64,000 bases of DNA from Manis javanica. Lineage: Eukaryota; Chordata; Mammalia; Pholidota; Manidae. A program made the translations under genes and the position numbers. Location of the stretch: assembly GCF_040802235.1 (NCBI RefSeq), contig NC_133166.1, positions 2,604,001 through 2,668,000 of the forward strand, written 5' to 3'. Below are positions 1 through 10,100 of this stretch, piece by piece (positions within the stretch are counted from its first letter, which is position 1; every line of letters begins with the position of its first letter). Below the pieces are notes generated by a model, which worked only from the letters and a program-made list of their open reading frames with translations, had not been told where the DNA came from and ran no database searches.

Positions 1-760
1 ACACAAGGTGATGGCAGTATTATTGTCTATATTCTCTAGCCTCTACTTTTCTTCCCTGCGACTTATTCATTTTAGAATTTAAATTTGTCGCTCTTAGTTC
101 TCTTTACCTATTTTGCTTGCTCTCCATCCTGTCATCTCTAGCACCCAACAGTTTGTTCTCAGAGCCTTTTTCTGTTTTTCTTATTTATATCTGTTTATTT
201 ATTGGTCTTTTCTTCTGTTTGTTCATTTTTGTTTGTTTTGTTTTCTCTATTCCACATATAAATGAAATCACACAGTATTTGTCTTTCTCTGTCTGATGAG
301 TTTCACTTAGCATAATGCCCTCTAAGTCCACCCATGTTGTCACAAATACAAGATTTCATTCTTTTTCATGGCTGCCTAGTGTCCCATTGTATGTATGTAC
401 CTCTTTTCATTATCCATGCATCTTCTGACAGACACTTAGGTTGTGCTCATATTTTGGCCTTTATGAACAATGCTGCCGTAAACACAGGGCTGCATGAATG
501 ATTTCGAATTAGTGATTGTGTTGTCTTCAGGTAAATACACAGAGGTGAATATACTGGATTGTGTAGTTTTTCTATTTCTAGTTTTTTGAGGAATCTCCAT
601 ACTGTTTCCCGTACTGGCTTCACAAGTTCACATTCCCACCAACAGTGCACATGGTTTCATTTTCTTCCACATCCTCTCCAACACTTGCTATTTCATTTAT
701 TTGCCATATGTTTATAGGGGCACTGTGACTGTGCCTTTTAAAAATTATGTTTCTGGTAAC
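1..760 (-). mobile_element. L1 LINE fragment (3' UTR and end of ORF2), copy A
   Basis: The + strand reads as the reverse complement of a mammalian L1 3' end. It has the phrases typical of antisense L1, such as 'ttcactta gcataat', 'tccacccatgttgtc' and 'ttcccaccaacagtgcac'. The left end is cut by the window. The same element recurs at about 15890-16765, with position 1 matching about 16025. It is strongly 5'-truncated and has no usable ORF. The sequence type resembles L1s of laurasiatherian mammals. The right edge is approximate. Confidence 0.8.
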
Positions 761-1490
761 ATCTGCATTAGAATCTTCTGAACAATTGTTACATGTGAAT
801 TTCCCCATATACCACATCAAACTATTATTAACAAACTTTCTGTGAATTTCCTTGATTGACAAACTTCCCTACTAATTGCTTTATAGACTAAAGTTCAAAG
901 ACATTGAATTCTCCTAAGTCTACAACATCATGTAGAGCTCTGTGGGATTCAGAAATGAGTAATACATTGCAATTCATTCATTCTTTCATGCTTACACTCT
1001 ATTTTTCTTTTCTTTTCTAAACAAGCTATATAAACAGGTCCTTAAAAGTCACAGTGCAATAATAACTGGACTTTGGCCCTGCCTCTGAAGAAATAATATG
1101 TGAGAAACTGGTAGTCGATACATCATTGCAATGTATGATGCTAAAGAGTAAATCAGAGGTATTTAGGAGGCTCTGGAAGCAGAAAGCATAAATGGTTAAA
1201 TTCAATCCCATGTATGATGGGAGTGGAGTGAGAAATGGTTCTCAAAGGAGAGGCTTAAACACAGCCTTATAGGATAAGTAGACTTTTAGAGGTAAAAAAA
1301 ATAGTGCAGGGAGACTGGGGATATGTAGCTTCACTGTAATTATGGATATAGGAAGAGCTGTATACTAAGTTATCTATACGTATATAGCTTAGGTATAACT
1401 GTTCGTATAGAGATAGACATTCAGCTGACCCTTGAACAACACAGGGTTCGTGTGCTGATTCCCGACCCAGTTGGAATGTAATTGGTATTG
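761..1490. other. intergenic, no recognised element (copy A)
   Basis: AT-rich sequence with no convincing gene. It is collinear with about 16766-17510 in copy B. A 'tatataaac' string at about 1027 is absent from copy B, so it is not treated as a promoter. Confidence 0.5.
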
Positions 1491-1494
1491 TATG

Positions 1495-1890
1495 TACAGG
1501 CTTAAGTTGTATCATGTGATGATTTGACACACCTGCCTATTGTGATACAATGATCACAATGAGGTTGCATCTATCATCTCACATAATTATAATTATTTTG
1601 TCATACTGCTGCTGGTAAAATCATTTATGATTCACTTTCTTAGCCCTTTCAAGTAGGCAGGACAGCCTTGCTACCTAACTGTAGTCACCGTTGTGTACTT
1701 CAGCACTGCAGAGCTTATTTATTTTATAAGCTGAAGTTTGAATCTCTGATGGGCACGTCCCTACTTCCCCCAGTCCTGCCCGTGGCAACCACCATCCTAC
1801 TCTGTTTCTGAGATGAGCTTTCTTAGATTCACAGACAAGTGAGATTATACAATATTTGTCTTTCTCTGTCCTTCCTAAAATGGAATAAAT
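1495..1890 (-). mobile_element. older L1M-type 3' end fragment, copy A
   Basis: Antisense L1 3' UTR wording on the + strand: a 'gtatcatgtgatgatttgac' stretch, 'catctatcatctcacata', 'gcaaccaccatcctactctg' and 'tttgtctttctctgtcctt'. More diverged than the L1 at the window start. The paralogous copy is at about 17512-17920. Borders are approximate. Confidence 0.65.
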
Positions 1891-2805
1891 AAAAGCTGCC
1901 TAAATAGTAAGGAAGTAGCCTACTGAAGTAAGTCACATGAAAATTAAGGGGTATAATGTACTTACGAAGGAGTCAATTATAAAGTGGATCAATCAGTCTG
2001 GGATATGTTTATGCCACTATTTAGTTTTAAAACACTAAAACCAAATATGCATGCATACTTCAACAGCTGTTATTAAATGGTTTGTAGGTAGACAAGAATT
2101 GAGAAAAAATATGTAAGATAATGATAGTTGTTAATAATGTTGTAGGGACAAAATCATGTAACACTCTTCTGTAGGAAATGAAAATTCTAAATAAGAATAG
2201 GCATACCCTGTTAAGAAGGGAATCTGTTTTGATTAACGAAGTCTAATGAAACTAATCATCAAGTCATTAAAATACATAAAATATCAAGTTTTTTATACAC
2301 TGGTTCTTTATTCAAGATAAGTATAATAAGAAGTATTTCAAATATCCATGGAGAAAACAGCAAAATTAGGCATTTGATTTTTTTGAAAAGATAATCAACT
2401 TTCATTAAAGAAAATTATGTAAAAATTGTATGAAGGTAATTTTCATAATTGAACATTTAATTTTGCTTAAAAGATAGCTCAGTGGTTCTCAATACTGGTA
2501 GCCTACAAAATGAAAGAAATACTTTATCTGCTAATTAATCAAGTATAAATGAGTTCTTGATTGAGACTGAAAATATGATCCTGCTTAATCATGAACAGCT
2601 GATTTTTGCTGTTGTCTTTCTGATCAACCATTTTGAAACCACTTTCCCAGTCTGTTTTTTCATTAGGCTCTCACTTGATCCCAAGCAGTGCATCCATGCA
2701 GAAAAATATTGTTATTGTTCCAGGGAATTGCATTTATGGACAAACAATAAGTTATGCATTTTTTTTTATTGTTGTTGAAACTAGTTTTTTCCTGCTGGCT
2801 GGATC
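1891..2805. other. intergenic, no recognised gene (copy A)
   Basis: AT-rich DNA, collinear with copy B (about 17921-18836) and absent from copy C. A homeodomain-like 'ctaattaatca' lies directly before TATAAA at 2544-2549, and copy B has the same at 18572. No good splice donor follows, so a promoter is only a possibility. Confidence 0.4.
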
Positions 2806-3265
2806 TCATGGGAGACTGTTGAAATGGAACTTTTCTCCATTGAACCAAGGTTTCTCATTCTGTTTCACATCTTTGTTCAGCGGGCTATAGGTAAATGAAT
2901 TCAGCATAGTACTCACAAAAATACAAAACAGTGCTCCATTTTGCCTTGCTGAACAGACTGCTTGTTTGCTGGTCGCAGACACATGCAGAATGGGGAACCA
3001 GAAAACCTAGTGCCAAGTGTCAACTGGGAGCCACAGGTGGAGAAAGCTTTTGTGTCTTCCTTCCCTGGGACGTATCATTGTAACGGTGATGAAAATGAAG
3101 ACGTAGGAGACAGGGATGATGAGTAGGGAACCTGTGAGGCTGATCCCTGTGGACACAGCCAGGGAAATTTGCTTTCTGTGTAGGAACATGTCAACACCAG
3201 GAGGGCTGGGTCAGTGCAGTAGAATTGGTTGGTAGTGTCGGTCCATAAACGGACAATGGCTTTCT
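2806..3265 (-). pseudogene. olfactory receptor pseudogene fragment, antisense (copy A)
   Basis: Read on the minus strand, this is the C-terminal third or so of an OR. It starts near extracellular loop 2 (NQFYCTDPALLVL, about 3190-3230). It continues through TM5 (SLLIIPVSYVFIF) and the TM6 start (EGRHKSFLHLW, the worn KAFSTCG motif). It ends with a TM7 remnant (TMLNSFTYSPLNKDV) and a stop near 2806. At least two frame changes separate these pieces, and no start or TM1-TM4 remains. It lies opposite to all intact ORs in the window. The right edge abuts sequence that in copy C lies about 1.5 kb further away, so a deletion removed the rest of the gene here. Paralogous fragments are at 18837-19290 and 32355-32750. 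Confidence 0.8.
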
Positions 3266-4485
3266 AATTCAGATTCCCTCTTCTTTACTACATTAAAAGA
3301 GCACAACTTAAGTACCCCCATGTTTTTTTCCTTCCATCACATGAAAAGTGATGAATAATTTCTCTCTGTGCTCAAGAGCTCGTGCACAGCATAGCAGTGT
3401 ATATGGATGTAGGCAGGGACCCCGGCCTCAGAGGAGAATCTCGCTCTCAAGCATCAAGTTAGGATTATGCTCCTGAGGAAGGAAGATTTTCTAAATTGGC
3501 TTTGCAGAATTATTTTAAAAATACTCTTTGGGATATACTTTGGAAATGCATTATAAATCTCTCCAGATTGTTTTTCCAAAATGTACTAAGACAACTTTTG
3601 CAGGCAGGTTGTTTTATATAATTGTTCATTAAAAATATCATTTGTGTGGAGATTAGTAGTCCATCCTGTGGAAAAAATTGTATCTAAAATTTTCTTCCTA
3701 GTACTTGAATCTGGCTGACATAATGATAGGTTTTTTCTGTGTATATAATGTCTGCTCATTCATGTACAATATAATGTTCCTCTGTTTGGTGAATTTATTC
3801 ACTGCCATAACCAGAGAACTTAGAACAGAAAAAAAAACTTCATCTTTACCATGTAAATAATAAATGAATAAATGGCTGCATGAATGACAAGGCAGAGACA
3901 AGAATTTTTCGTTCTGTACTTTCTTAGCCATGTGTCAAGGTATAAATTTCACTGATTCAATATTTCTGAATGACTTAAGCTGGCTAAATATGGAATGCAG
4001 GCAGATACACTGTATTCAGTGTTTCATTTATTAAGAACATTTATTTTCTATTTTCTGTCTGAAACAATAGGATATCACACCTGGGAGGCCCTAGAACTCC
4101 AATTATCTATTTGTTATTTGAAAGATGTCAATGACCTGCTGCTATTCAGATCGATTTTTCATTATTTTGGCTTTTTTTTTTTGAGTTTGAAAAAAAATCA
4201 AGTGTGTATTTCCTCAGTGAGACACGTATAAATGTATGAATATGAATATATATGTACATATAAATATTCACATATGTAATATAGAAAATTGAGCAGATGC
4301 AAATGTATCTGCATGTATATTTGAGATTTAGAAGAAATAGGAAACACAGAGGTTAGGGGGAAATATGTGCATTAACATTCTGTTCTGTTAGAACAGGGAG
4401 AGTAATTTCCCCACAGATGAGTAGATCAAAGAGTAAATGACGAAGCGGATGGAAAAAATGTGGAATCTGGATCAGACAGAATTCC
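3266..4485. other. upstream region of the first OR gene (copy A)
   Basis: AT-rich sequence without a recognised repeat, collinear with about 19291-20560 and 34100-35380. It includes 'gtgtatataatg' near 3740, kept in copy B but not C. I could not identify a convincing promoter or first exon for the gene at 4525. Confidence 0.4.
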
Positions 4486-4507
4486 TCCATCTCTTTGTCA
4501 CTTTCAG
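4486..4507 (+). promoter_or_regulatory. splice acceptor of the coding exon
   Basis: A pyrimidine-rich tract ends in 'ctttcag' with AG at 4506-4507, 17 bases before the ATG. The same acceptor is kept at 20578-20579 and 35398-35399. OR coding exons normally follow an intron in the 5' UTR, so this supports the ATG at 4525. Confidence 0.7.
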
Positions 4508-4524
4508 TTTCCAAAGGATAAGAA

Positions 4525-5472
4525 ATGTCTTCTGAAAACCGCACCACAGTGACAGAATTCATTCTCTTGGGACTCACAGATGACCCAGTGCTGGAGAAGA
4601 TCCTGTTTGGGGTGTTTCTGCTGATCTACCTAATCACGCTGGCAGGGAACCTGTGCATGATCGCGCTGATCAGGACCACGTCCCACCTCCAGAGCCCCAT
4701 GTATTTCTTCCTGAGCCACCTGTCCTTCGTAGACATCTGCTACTCCTCCAATATCACTCCAAACACGCTGTCCAACCTCCTCGCAGACCAGAAGACCATC
4801 TCCTATGCCGGGTGCTTCTCACAGTGTCTTCTCTTCATCGCCCTGGTCATCACCGAATTTTACATGCTTGCTTCCATGGCAGTGGATCGCTATGCAGCCA
4901 TTTGCATCCCTTTACATTACAGGACCACAATGTCCAGGAACCTCTGCATCTGTCTAGTCACGGTCCCTTACGCTTGTGGCTTCCTGAATGGACTGTCCCA
5001 GGCGCTGCTGACCTTCCACTTGTCCTTCTGTGGCTCCCTGGAAATCAATCATTTCTACTGTGCTGACCCTCCCCTGATGATGCTGGCCTGCTCCGATGCC
5101 CATGTCAAAAAGATGGCCATGTTTGCAGTGGCTGGCTTTACTCTTTCAAGTTCTCTCTTCATCATCCTCCTGTCCTACCTTCTCATCCTTGTGGCCATCC
5201 TGAAGATCCGTTCTGCTGAAGGCAGACACAAAGCCTTTTCTACCTGTGGTTCCCACTTGGCAACTGTCACCATATTTTATGGGACCCTCTTCTGTATGTA
5301 CTTGAGACCCCCATCTGAGAAGTCCGTAGAGGAGTCCAAAATAATTGCCATCTTTTATGCTTTTTTGAGTCCAATGTTGAACCCATTGATATACAGCCTG
5401 CGGAACAAGGATGTGATCCATGCCATGCAGCAAATGGTGAAGGGCAATCTCTTTCATAAAGTTGCCATGTAG
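4525..5472 (+). CDS. olfactory receptor, OR5M1/OR5M10-like (gene 1, copy A)
   Basis: Intact 315-residue odorant receptor, a seven-helix G protein-coupled receptor of olfactory neuron cilia expected to signal through Golf and adenylyl cyclase III. Landmarks: N-glycosylation sequon NRT at 5-7, GN of TM1 at 41-42, [11 protein letters not shown] from 57, [10 protein letters not shown] with DRY at 121-123, Cys97 and Cys179 for the TM3-loop 2 disulfide, loop cysteines 169 and 189, KAFSTCGSH from 236, and [12 protein letters not shown] from 283. The DRY box reads [10 protein letters not shown] rather than the common [10 protein letters not shown]. From memory the protein is closest to human OR5M1 and OR5M10, which are near-identical to each other, so I do not choose a symbol. 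The start follows a conserved splice acceptor. Length is normal for the family. Paralogues at 20597 and 35417. Confidence 0.95.
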   Translation: MSSENRTTVTEFILLGLTDDPVLEKILFGVFLLIYLITLAGNLCMIALIRTTSHLQSPMYFFLSHLSFVDICYSSNITPNTLSNLLADQKTISYAGCFSQCLLFIALVITEFYMLASMAVDRYAAICIPLHYRTTMSRNLCICLVTVPYACGFLNGLSQALLTFHLSFCGSLEINHFYCADPPLMMLACSDAHVKKMAMFAVAGFTLSSSLFIILLSYLLILVAILKIRSAEGRHKAFSTCGSHLATVTIFYGTLFCMYLRPPSEKSVEESKIIAIFYAFLSPMLNPLIYSLRNKDVIHAMQQMVKGNLFHKVAM

Positions 5473-7240
5473 GGTTCTGTTCATTTGTAATTGCAAAGTG
5501 TCTCTGATAACACTGTCAGTCCCTTCAAAGGATAAATCTACTACATTGTATTCTGGTTTTTCTTCTCAGGTTCTTGATTATATTAGCTAATGGCTCCTCA
5601 AAATTAAGATCTTTAAGACAAATGTTTTCAAAAAAATCTTAAATATTGAAATTGAAAAGTATTTTCTGTAGAAGATGTCTATGAATAAATTGGGTAGTAT
5701 TCCACAAATCCATAGAATACTTTAAAGTCTTTATTTGCATGAGGATAAATATAATGTATTCTATGATGGGAACAGGGTACTCTCTCTCCTCTGACTTATA
5801 AGTCTACAGACCCATAAGGATGGTCATATTGGGTGATTAGTTTTCACACTACTCTTTTTAAATTAAGATATTATTTCTTCATAGCTCTGTTGCCTGATTG
5901 ATCACTGGAATCCCCCTCATGAAACTTCTAAATTTGTGGATCACCTATTGGTTTAAACTTTTTGTAAATTTCCCTAACCTAACATCATAGACGTACTGAG
6001 AAAATTTTACCATTCAGAAATCCTGTTTATGCTCCTCAGTTTTGAAAATAAACTGTCAGCACCTGCTTTTAAGTTTCCGGGAATATGGATCCAATTCCAA
6101 TTGCAGTGTTGTGTGATGGCATTCCAGATATATTTTTCATATAGCAGCTCTGATTTAGGTCTAATTTCTTAAGAGTTCATAGAGTCTTATCAATTGGCTT
6201 CTGTAGGCCCTAGAATGCCCTAAAACAGCATGCAAATGACTCCCATATATGCACCTTTTTTGGAGAATAACACCCAATGTTTATTTTGGATCATAAGAGT
6301 TACTGTGAGTCATTATTTTCCAGAGATGTCTGTCCAGTAATTCTCAAAATTTGTATTGAGAAAATTAACAGTAAAGAAGGTCATCAAGAGATATATCATC
6401 ATTCACATTATTTCTCACAACATTAGTCAAGTAGGTGGCTGCATATTGAAATATATATGAAGCTCTTTTAAAAATTACCTGAAATATTTGGTTTCTAATA
6501 TTGTGCACTCTGATTTTAGGTAAGACTATACTAAACGACCACATGAAAACAATTGCTCTCTTTCCTGTAATGTGTTCAAAATATTTCCAAGAAAAACACT
6601 GAGATGACCTGCAGGTTTAGAAATCTGTGCTCCATTTTTAATTCTAAGTTGATTGAACAAGGCTGGTTTTATAAAAAATGTTCACTGTAAATAAAATTAC
6701 AGAACATGTAAGTAATATTTATCAGAAATATGTCCTAAAGCAACAGAAAATTTCTGTTTGTATTTTGTTTATTTCTCAATAAATTGAAATGCATTCATAT
6801 TCTTAAAATACATAAAACAAATTTGAAATCATTTGTCATACACAAGTTTGAATATTGATTTTTCTTTCGGTAATATACTGTTTGTATTTTCACACAGACT
6901 AAATGCTTACAGTGTATATCATTTTTTAATGTGGTATAGCTGACAAAATTACATCATATTTAACGTTAATCTGCCTTCATGTTCCCTCAGCTATGTGTTA
7001 TTATTCCTATTTAAAGATAAAGTACATGCCTAGGGATCAATAAATAACTACTCCAAGGTCAGTAAAAGCTAATTGATCTTCCAATGGTTTTTCAGACTCC
7101 AAACTTTCTCCACAAAAATGTACTATTCTTATATATTGTAAATAACTTATTATTCTTCCAAGTCAAAAAATATTAAGACATTCATGCATAAAATGAAATA
7201 AACAACAATCCCATTACTCCATCATTCTTGAGAGATTTGG
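5473..7240. other. intergenic, AT-rich, with a deletion scar (copy A)
   Basis: No gene seen. Collinear with 21545-24130 of copy B, except that about 0.85 kb of copy B (roughly 23030-23905, including an old L1M fragment) is missing here at about 6960. Copy C keeps the segment, so copy A lost it. Confidence 0.6.
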
Positions 7241-7269
7241 TTTCTGATAATAGTGCTGAGTGGGCAAAC

Positions 7270-7453
7270 ATCTCATCCTCAAGGAGCTTGGGATTTTCAG
7301 AGGAATACAGAGAGAGCGGGTGTTCACAGTCTGAAGAGTTCCTGCCAGAAATAATTGAACCACAGGGGTTTGATCCCTAGATGGTAATTCTGTTATAAAG
7401 TCTTCAGGTTCATCCTATCTGTGCTGTCACTGGGAAATCACTCTTTAGCAGGT
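7270..7453 (+). promoter_or_regulatory. candidate promoter and untranslated exon 1 for the OR at 10101
   Basis: A homeodomain-like 'aataattg' is followed by TATAAAG at 7394-7400, a short leader and a splice donor cag/GTAGGA with GT at 7452-7453. TATA to donor is 58 bases. The block is kept at 24327-24382 and 39177-39235 with a donor in each copy, and always lies about 2.6-2.7 kb upstream of gene 2. No clear EBF site is seen. The role is inferred from architecture and conservation. Confidence 0.5.
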
Positions 7454-7639
7454 AGGATTATTCGTGGTTAAAAGGTATTTTGGAATCCAGAAATAAATAT
7501 TTTAATCAATAAAAATAAAATTATGGGCTGACACGTATACTGATGGATCAGCAAATGTCTGAATTTAAATTCTAGTGATGTTTTCAGAGTACAAGTATTT
7601 ATAAATATACAGAATAGTGGTAATTTTAATGTAAATGGA

Positions 7640-7790
7640 ATGAGACCTAAGAGAACATTTACTTCATTAGTAATTATTGATCATGTCCGTTTTGGAAAGC
7701 ACTGTTCCAGGTGCCAATAACAGTTACAGATTAGATAAGCTCCTTGTCCGTAAGCGCTCACACTTTGATGTTGAGTCTTCTTTTAGACTA
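7640..7790 (-). mobile_element. L2 LINE 3' end remnant (copy A)
   Basis: The + strand matches the reverse complement of the L2 3' end: 'acatttacttcattagtaatta', 'aagcactgttccaggtgcc', 'agctccttgtcc'. Also present at about 24575-24720 and 39435-39560. Very old and borders approximate. Confidence 0.5.
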
Positions 7791-7799
7791 GACGTGGAT

Positions 7800-8040
7800 T
7801 GTCACCAAATAATAGTAGCGACAATAGCTGCAACTTAATGAAGGGCTCACTACATGTCAGACATATTTTTAAATTTTACCTGGATTAACTGCCTCAAATG
7901 GAGGAAGTTACTATTTGCAATCATATCTTATGCATGAGGAAAATTGGGCACACAGAGATGAATCACCTTTCCAGCCGCACAGTAGGAATAAGCGGGTATA
8001 GGTTTTCCAGCCCGGAAGCCTGGCTGCAGACTCCCAGTAA
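7800..8040 (-). mobile_element. MIR SINE remnant (copy A)
   Basis: Antisense MIR wording: 'aatagctgcaacttaatga', 'ttttacctggattaactgcctc', 'gcatgaggaaaattgggcacacagag', ending in 'cccggaagcctggctgcagactcc'. Copies at about 24745-24965 and 39580-39795 show that it predates the triplication. Confidence 0.7.
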
Positions 8041-9347
8041 CGGGTACCCCTTGGCTGACTCTCAATAACTTAGCATGTTTACTGTTTCTTGCTTCATGAA
8101 GAAAAAGAAGCGGTGGTGTTCAATAATCATTTTGGTTCCTTCTGAGTTAACAGTGATGGTTTTAGTAATTATAAGCATCTTTTCATGTACTATTCTGCAC
8201 CCTCTTCCTAGAAAATTGGCCACTTTTAGTTTTACCATCAATGTTAATTATTTAAAGTTAATTAAAAATGCACTTCATGAAGATGTCTTGAAATTCATTT
8301 TTCTATTTCAGCTGAACCATGACCACATTCAAAGGAGACATCACCCTTGTTAAAGCTAAATTCCACCCTCTAGACTGGGTGGCTGGGTTGTGGCAGCGGG
8401 CAGCTACCTGAGGGCGCCTCGGGGTGAGCTTGCATGTCAAGAGTGCAAAGCCTCAGGCGTTCCCAGAGCAACCTCTGTCTGCTGACAGGGCTCCTGTGTT
8501 TCCTTGCTCAAAACGGGTTAATATATTGTGTTGTGCTCGTTAAGTATGGTTATTCCCTTCAAGCACCCAGTGAATTTTCTGGATGTTCATTCCTTGTGTT
8601 GTCTACTTGCCCCACACTACAATACAAATGGAAATATTATTTGGACTCTTGATTAATGTTCCAGGAAATAGACATAATTATAATTGCCATCCCAGCACCA
8701 AAGATTTGTCTGTTATGATAAATACTGTGACCTTATGAATCAAATAAAAAGAAACACACAATATTTGTGAGTCCACTGATTTAGGTGACCAGTCTTGCAT
8801 TTTCCTAGCTGGTCAAAAAGTCCAAAGCGTACATATATAGATCGGAAAAATGCAATGGACGGGTGCCGAGTGGTGCATTTACAAAGTACCTTACAAAATG
8901 ACCTGAAGCCATCCGTGGCATTGTACGTAATAATAAGAGTCAGGATGTTATTGCCACACTGGGGAATGTGTCTTGAAGGAGGATGTAGATTTTTCCACGG
9001 TGGTCGTTGTCATCACTTGTATCCTGAACAGAAGCTGGGAGATACACTTCATATATCTTATGTCCTGTCTCCTCAGTTTTATGGTGAATATGATAATTAT
9101 TTCAGTGTGGCCTTTTACATGTTTTTAAAAATTTAAATTGAATCCACGTTAAGTTTTCTTAATATTTTCAGGTGTTAAAATGAAGTAGAATTACAACAAA
9201 ATCATTATGATCTTGTCAACATTTTTTCAATATTTCCTCCTCTCCCAGCAGGGAAATTTTAATACATTATTATTTCACCTAATCACTCCCCTAATGAACA
9301 TTTTATACCACTGACACATGCATATGTAAATATCTATATACACATAC

Positions 9348-9352
<5 letters not shown>
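8041..9352. other. intergenic (copy A), with a tract near-identical to copy B
   Basis: No recognised gene. The stretch at about 8340-8522 is GC-richer than its surroundings and matches 25263-25443 of copy B almost base for base. Short ORFs here (for example 8434-8652) keep their frame only in part in copy B and are not kept in copy C, so I do not call them genes. Confidence 0.5.

Positions 9353-9380
<28 letters not shown>
9353..9380. repeat. (TA)n microsatellite
   Basis: Fourteen TA dinucleotides in a row. Copies B and C carry shorter, interrupted ATAC/ATAT runs at the same place (about 26300 and 41010), so the pure run is an expansion in copy A. Confidence 0.9.
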
Positions 9381-9889
9381 CTTATAGTATATGTATGCTT
9401 ATCTGATTTCTTACAAAGAACACTAATTTTCATTTGTGCCCATGAACCAATTTTGTCCCAATAATTGGTAATAATACACAATGGAAAGGAGCCCCTGAGC
9501 TGAATCTTAAAACTTAAGAAAGATTCGGTGATGCGAGGCCACCTGCAGAAGATGGGAGCAGGGAGAATGGTCATTCATAGCAGGGGAAGGAAGAGCTTGA
9601 AAATGACCTTGAGGATAGAAAGGTAAGTAGATCCTAGTTTAAAACGATATGGGCCATCCAGCAGTGCCACTCCCCACATCAGTTTAGCTGTGAAGAGCAG
9701 ATGAGCTTCAATGACCGATGTTTAGAGTCCACATCAAATGGTACATTGTGGAAAAAAAGATTACAAGTTCACAGAAAAGCCGTAATTAATGAAATTGTTT
9801 AAGGCAAGTGTAAGTACAAAAATCTGAATAAAGACTGGCATAAAAGGTAGTCTTTTCAAAGATAAAAAGGCTTGTAGGAAAGTCTTTAA

Positions 9890-10000
9890 TATGATTGTCT
9901 TTATATATAAGGAGCTCTCTACATTAATTTAGATATTTAGAATATCAACTGCATGTTTACTAGGTGGTTTCTTTGTGCCTCCTGCATTTATAAATTTGAG
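9890..10000 (+). promoter_or_regulatory. conserved AT-rich block shortly before gene 2
   Basis: 'ctttatatataaggagctctct' followed by 'attaatttaga' and 'gcatttataaatttgag' is nearly unchanged at 26850 and 41570. It contains TATA-like and homeodomain-like strings within 200 bases of the coding exon. It may be an alternative promoter or simply young duplicated sequence; no first exon or donor is evident. Confidence 0.25.
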
Positions 10001-10100
10001 GGAAGAGGAACAACTATAATATGACATGATGGGCATGACAGATAAATGACAAATGCATTTTTATTTCCTTTATCTTAGCCCTCATTTGAAGCCAAGCACA

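Noticed and set aside
1425-1470. 'cagctgacccttgaacaacacagggtt', similar to a dispersed mammalian repeat end
   Set aside because: Only about 40 bases match and I could not name the family with confidence.
2536-2600. TATAAA with adjacent homeodomain-like site as promoter of gene 1 in copies A and B
   Set aside because: No splice donor follows within a plausible leader length and no EBF-like site is near; kept only as a possibility in the region note.
4653-5066. 137-residue ORF on the + strand inside the OR at 4525
   Set aside because: It is the shifted frame of the OR coding sequence; repeated shadows occur in every paralogue.
5146-5496. 116-residue minus-strand ORF over the end of gene 1
   Set aside because: Antisense shadow of a conserved coding exon; no family resemblance.
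8434-8652. 72-residue ORF with a similar start in copy B (25355)
   Set aside because: Frame diverges after about 30 codons between A and B and is absent in C; the similarity is explained by the near-identical DNA tract.
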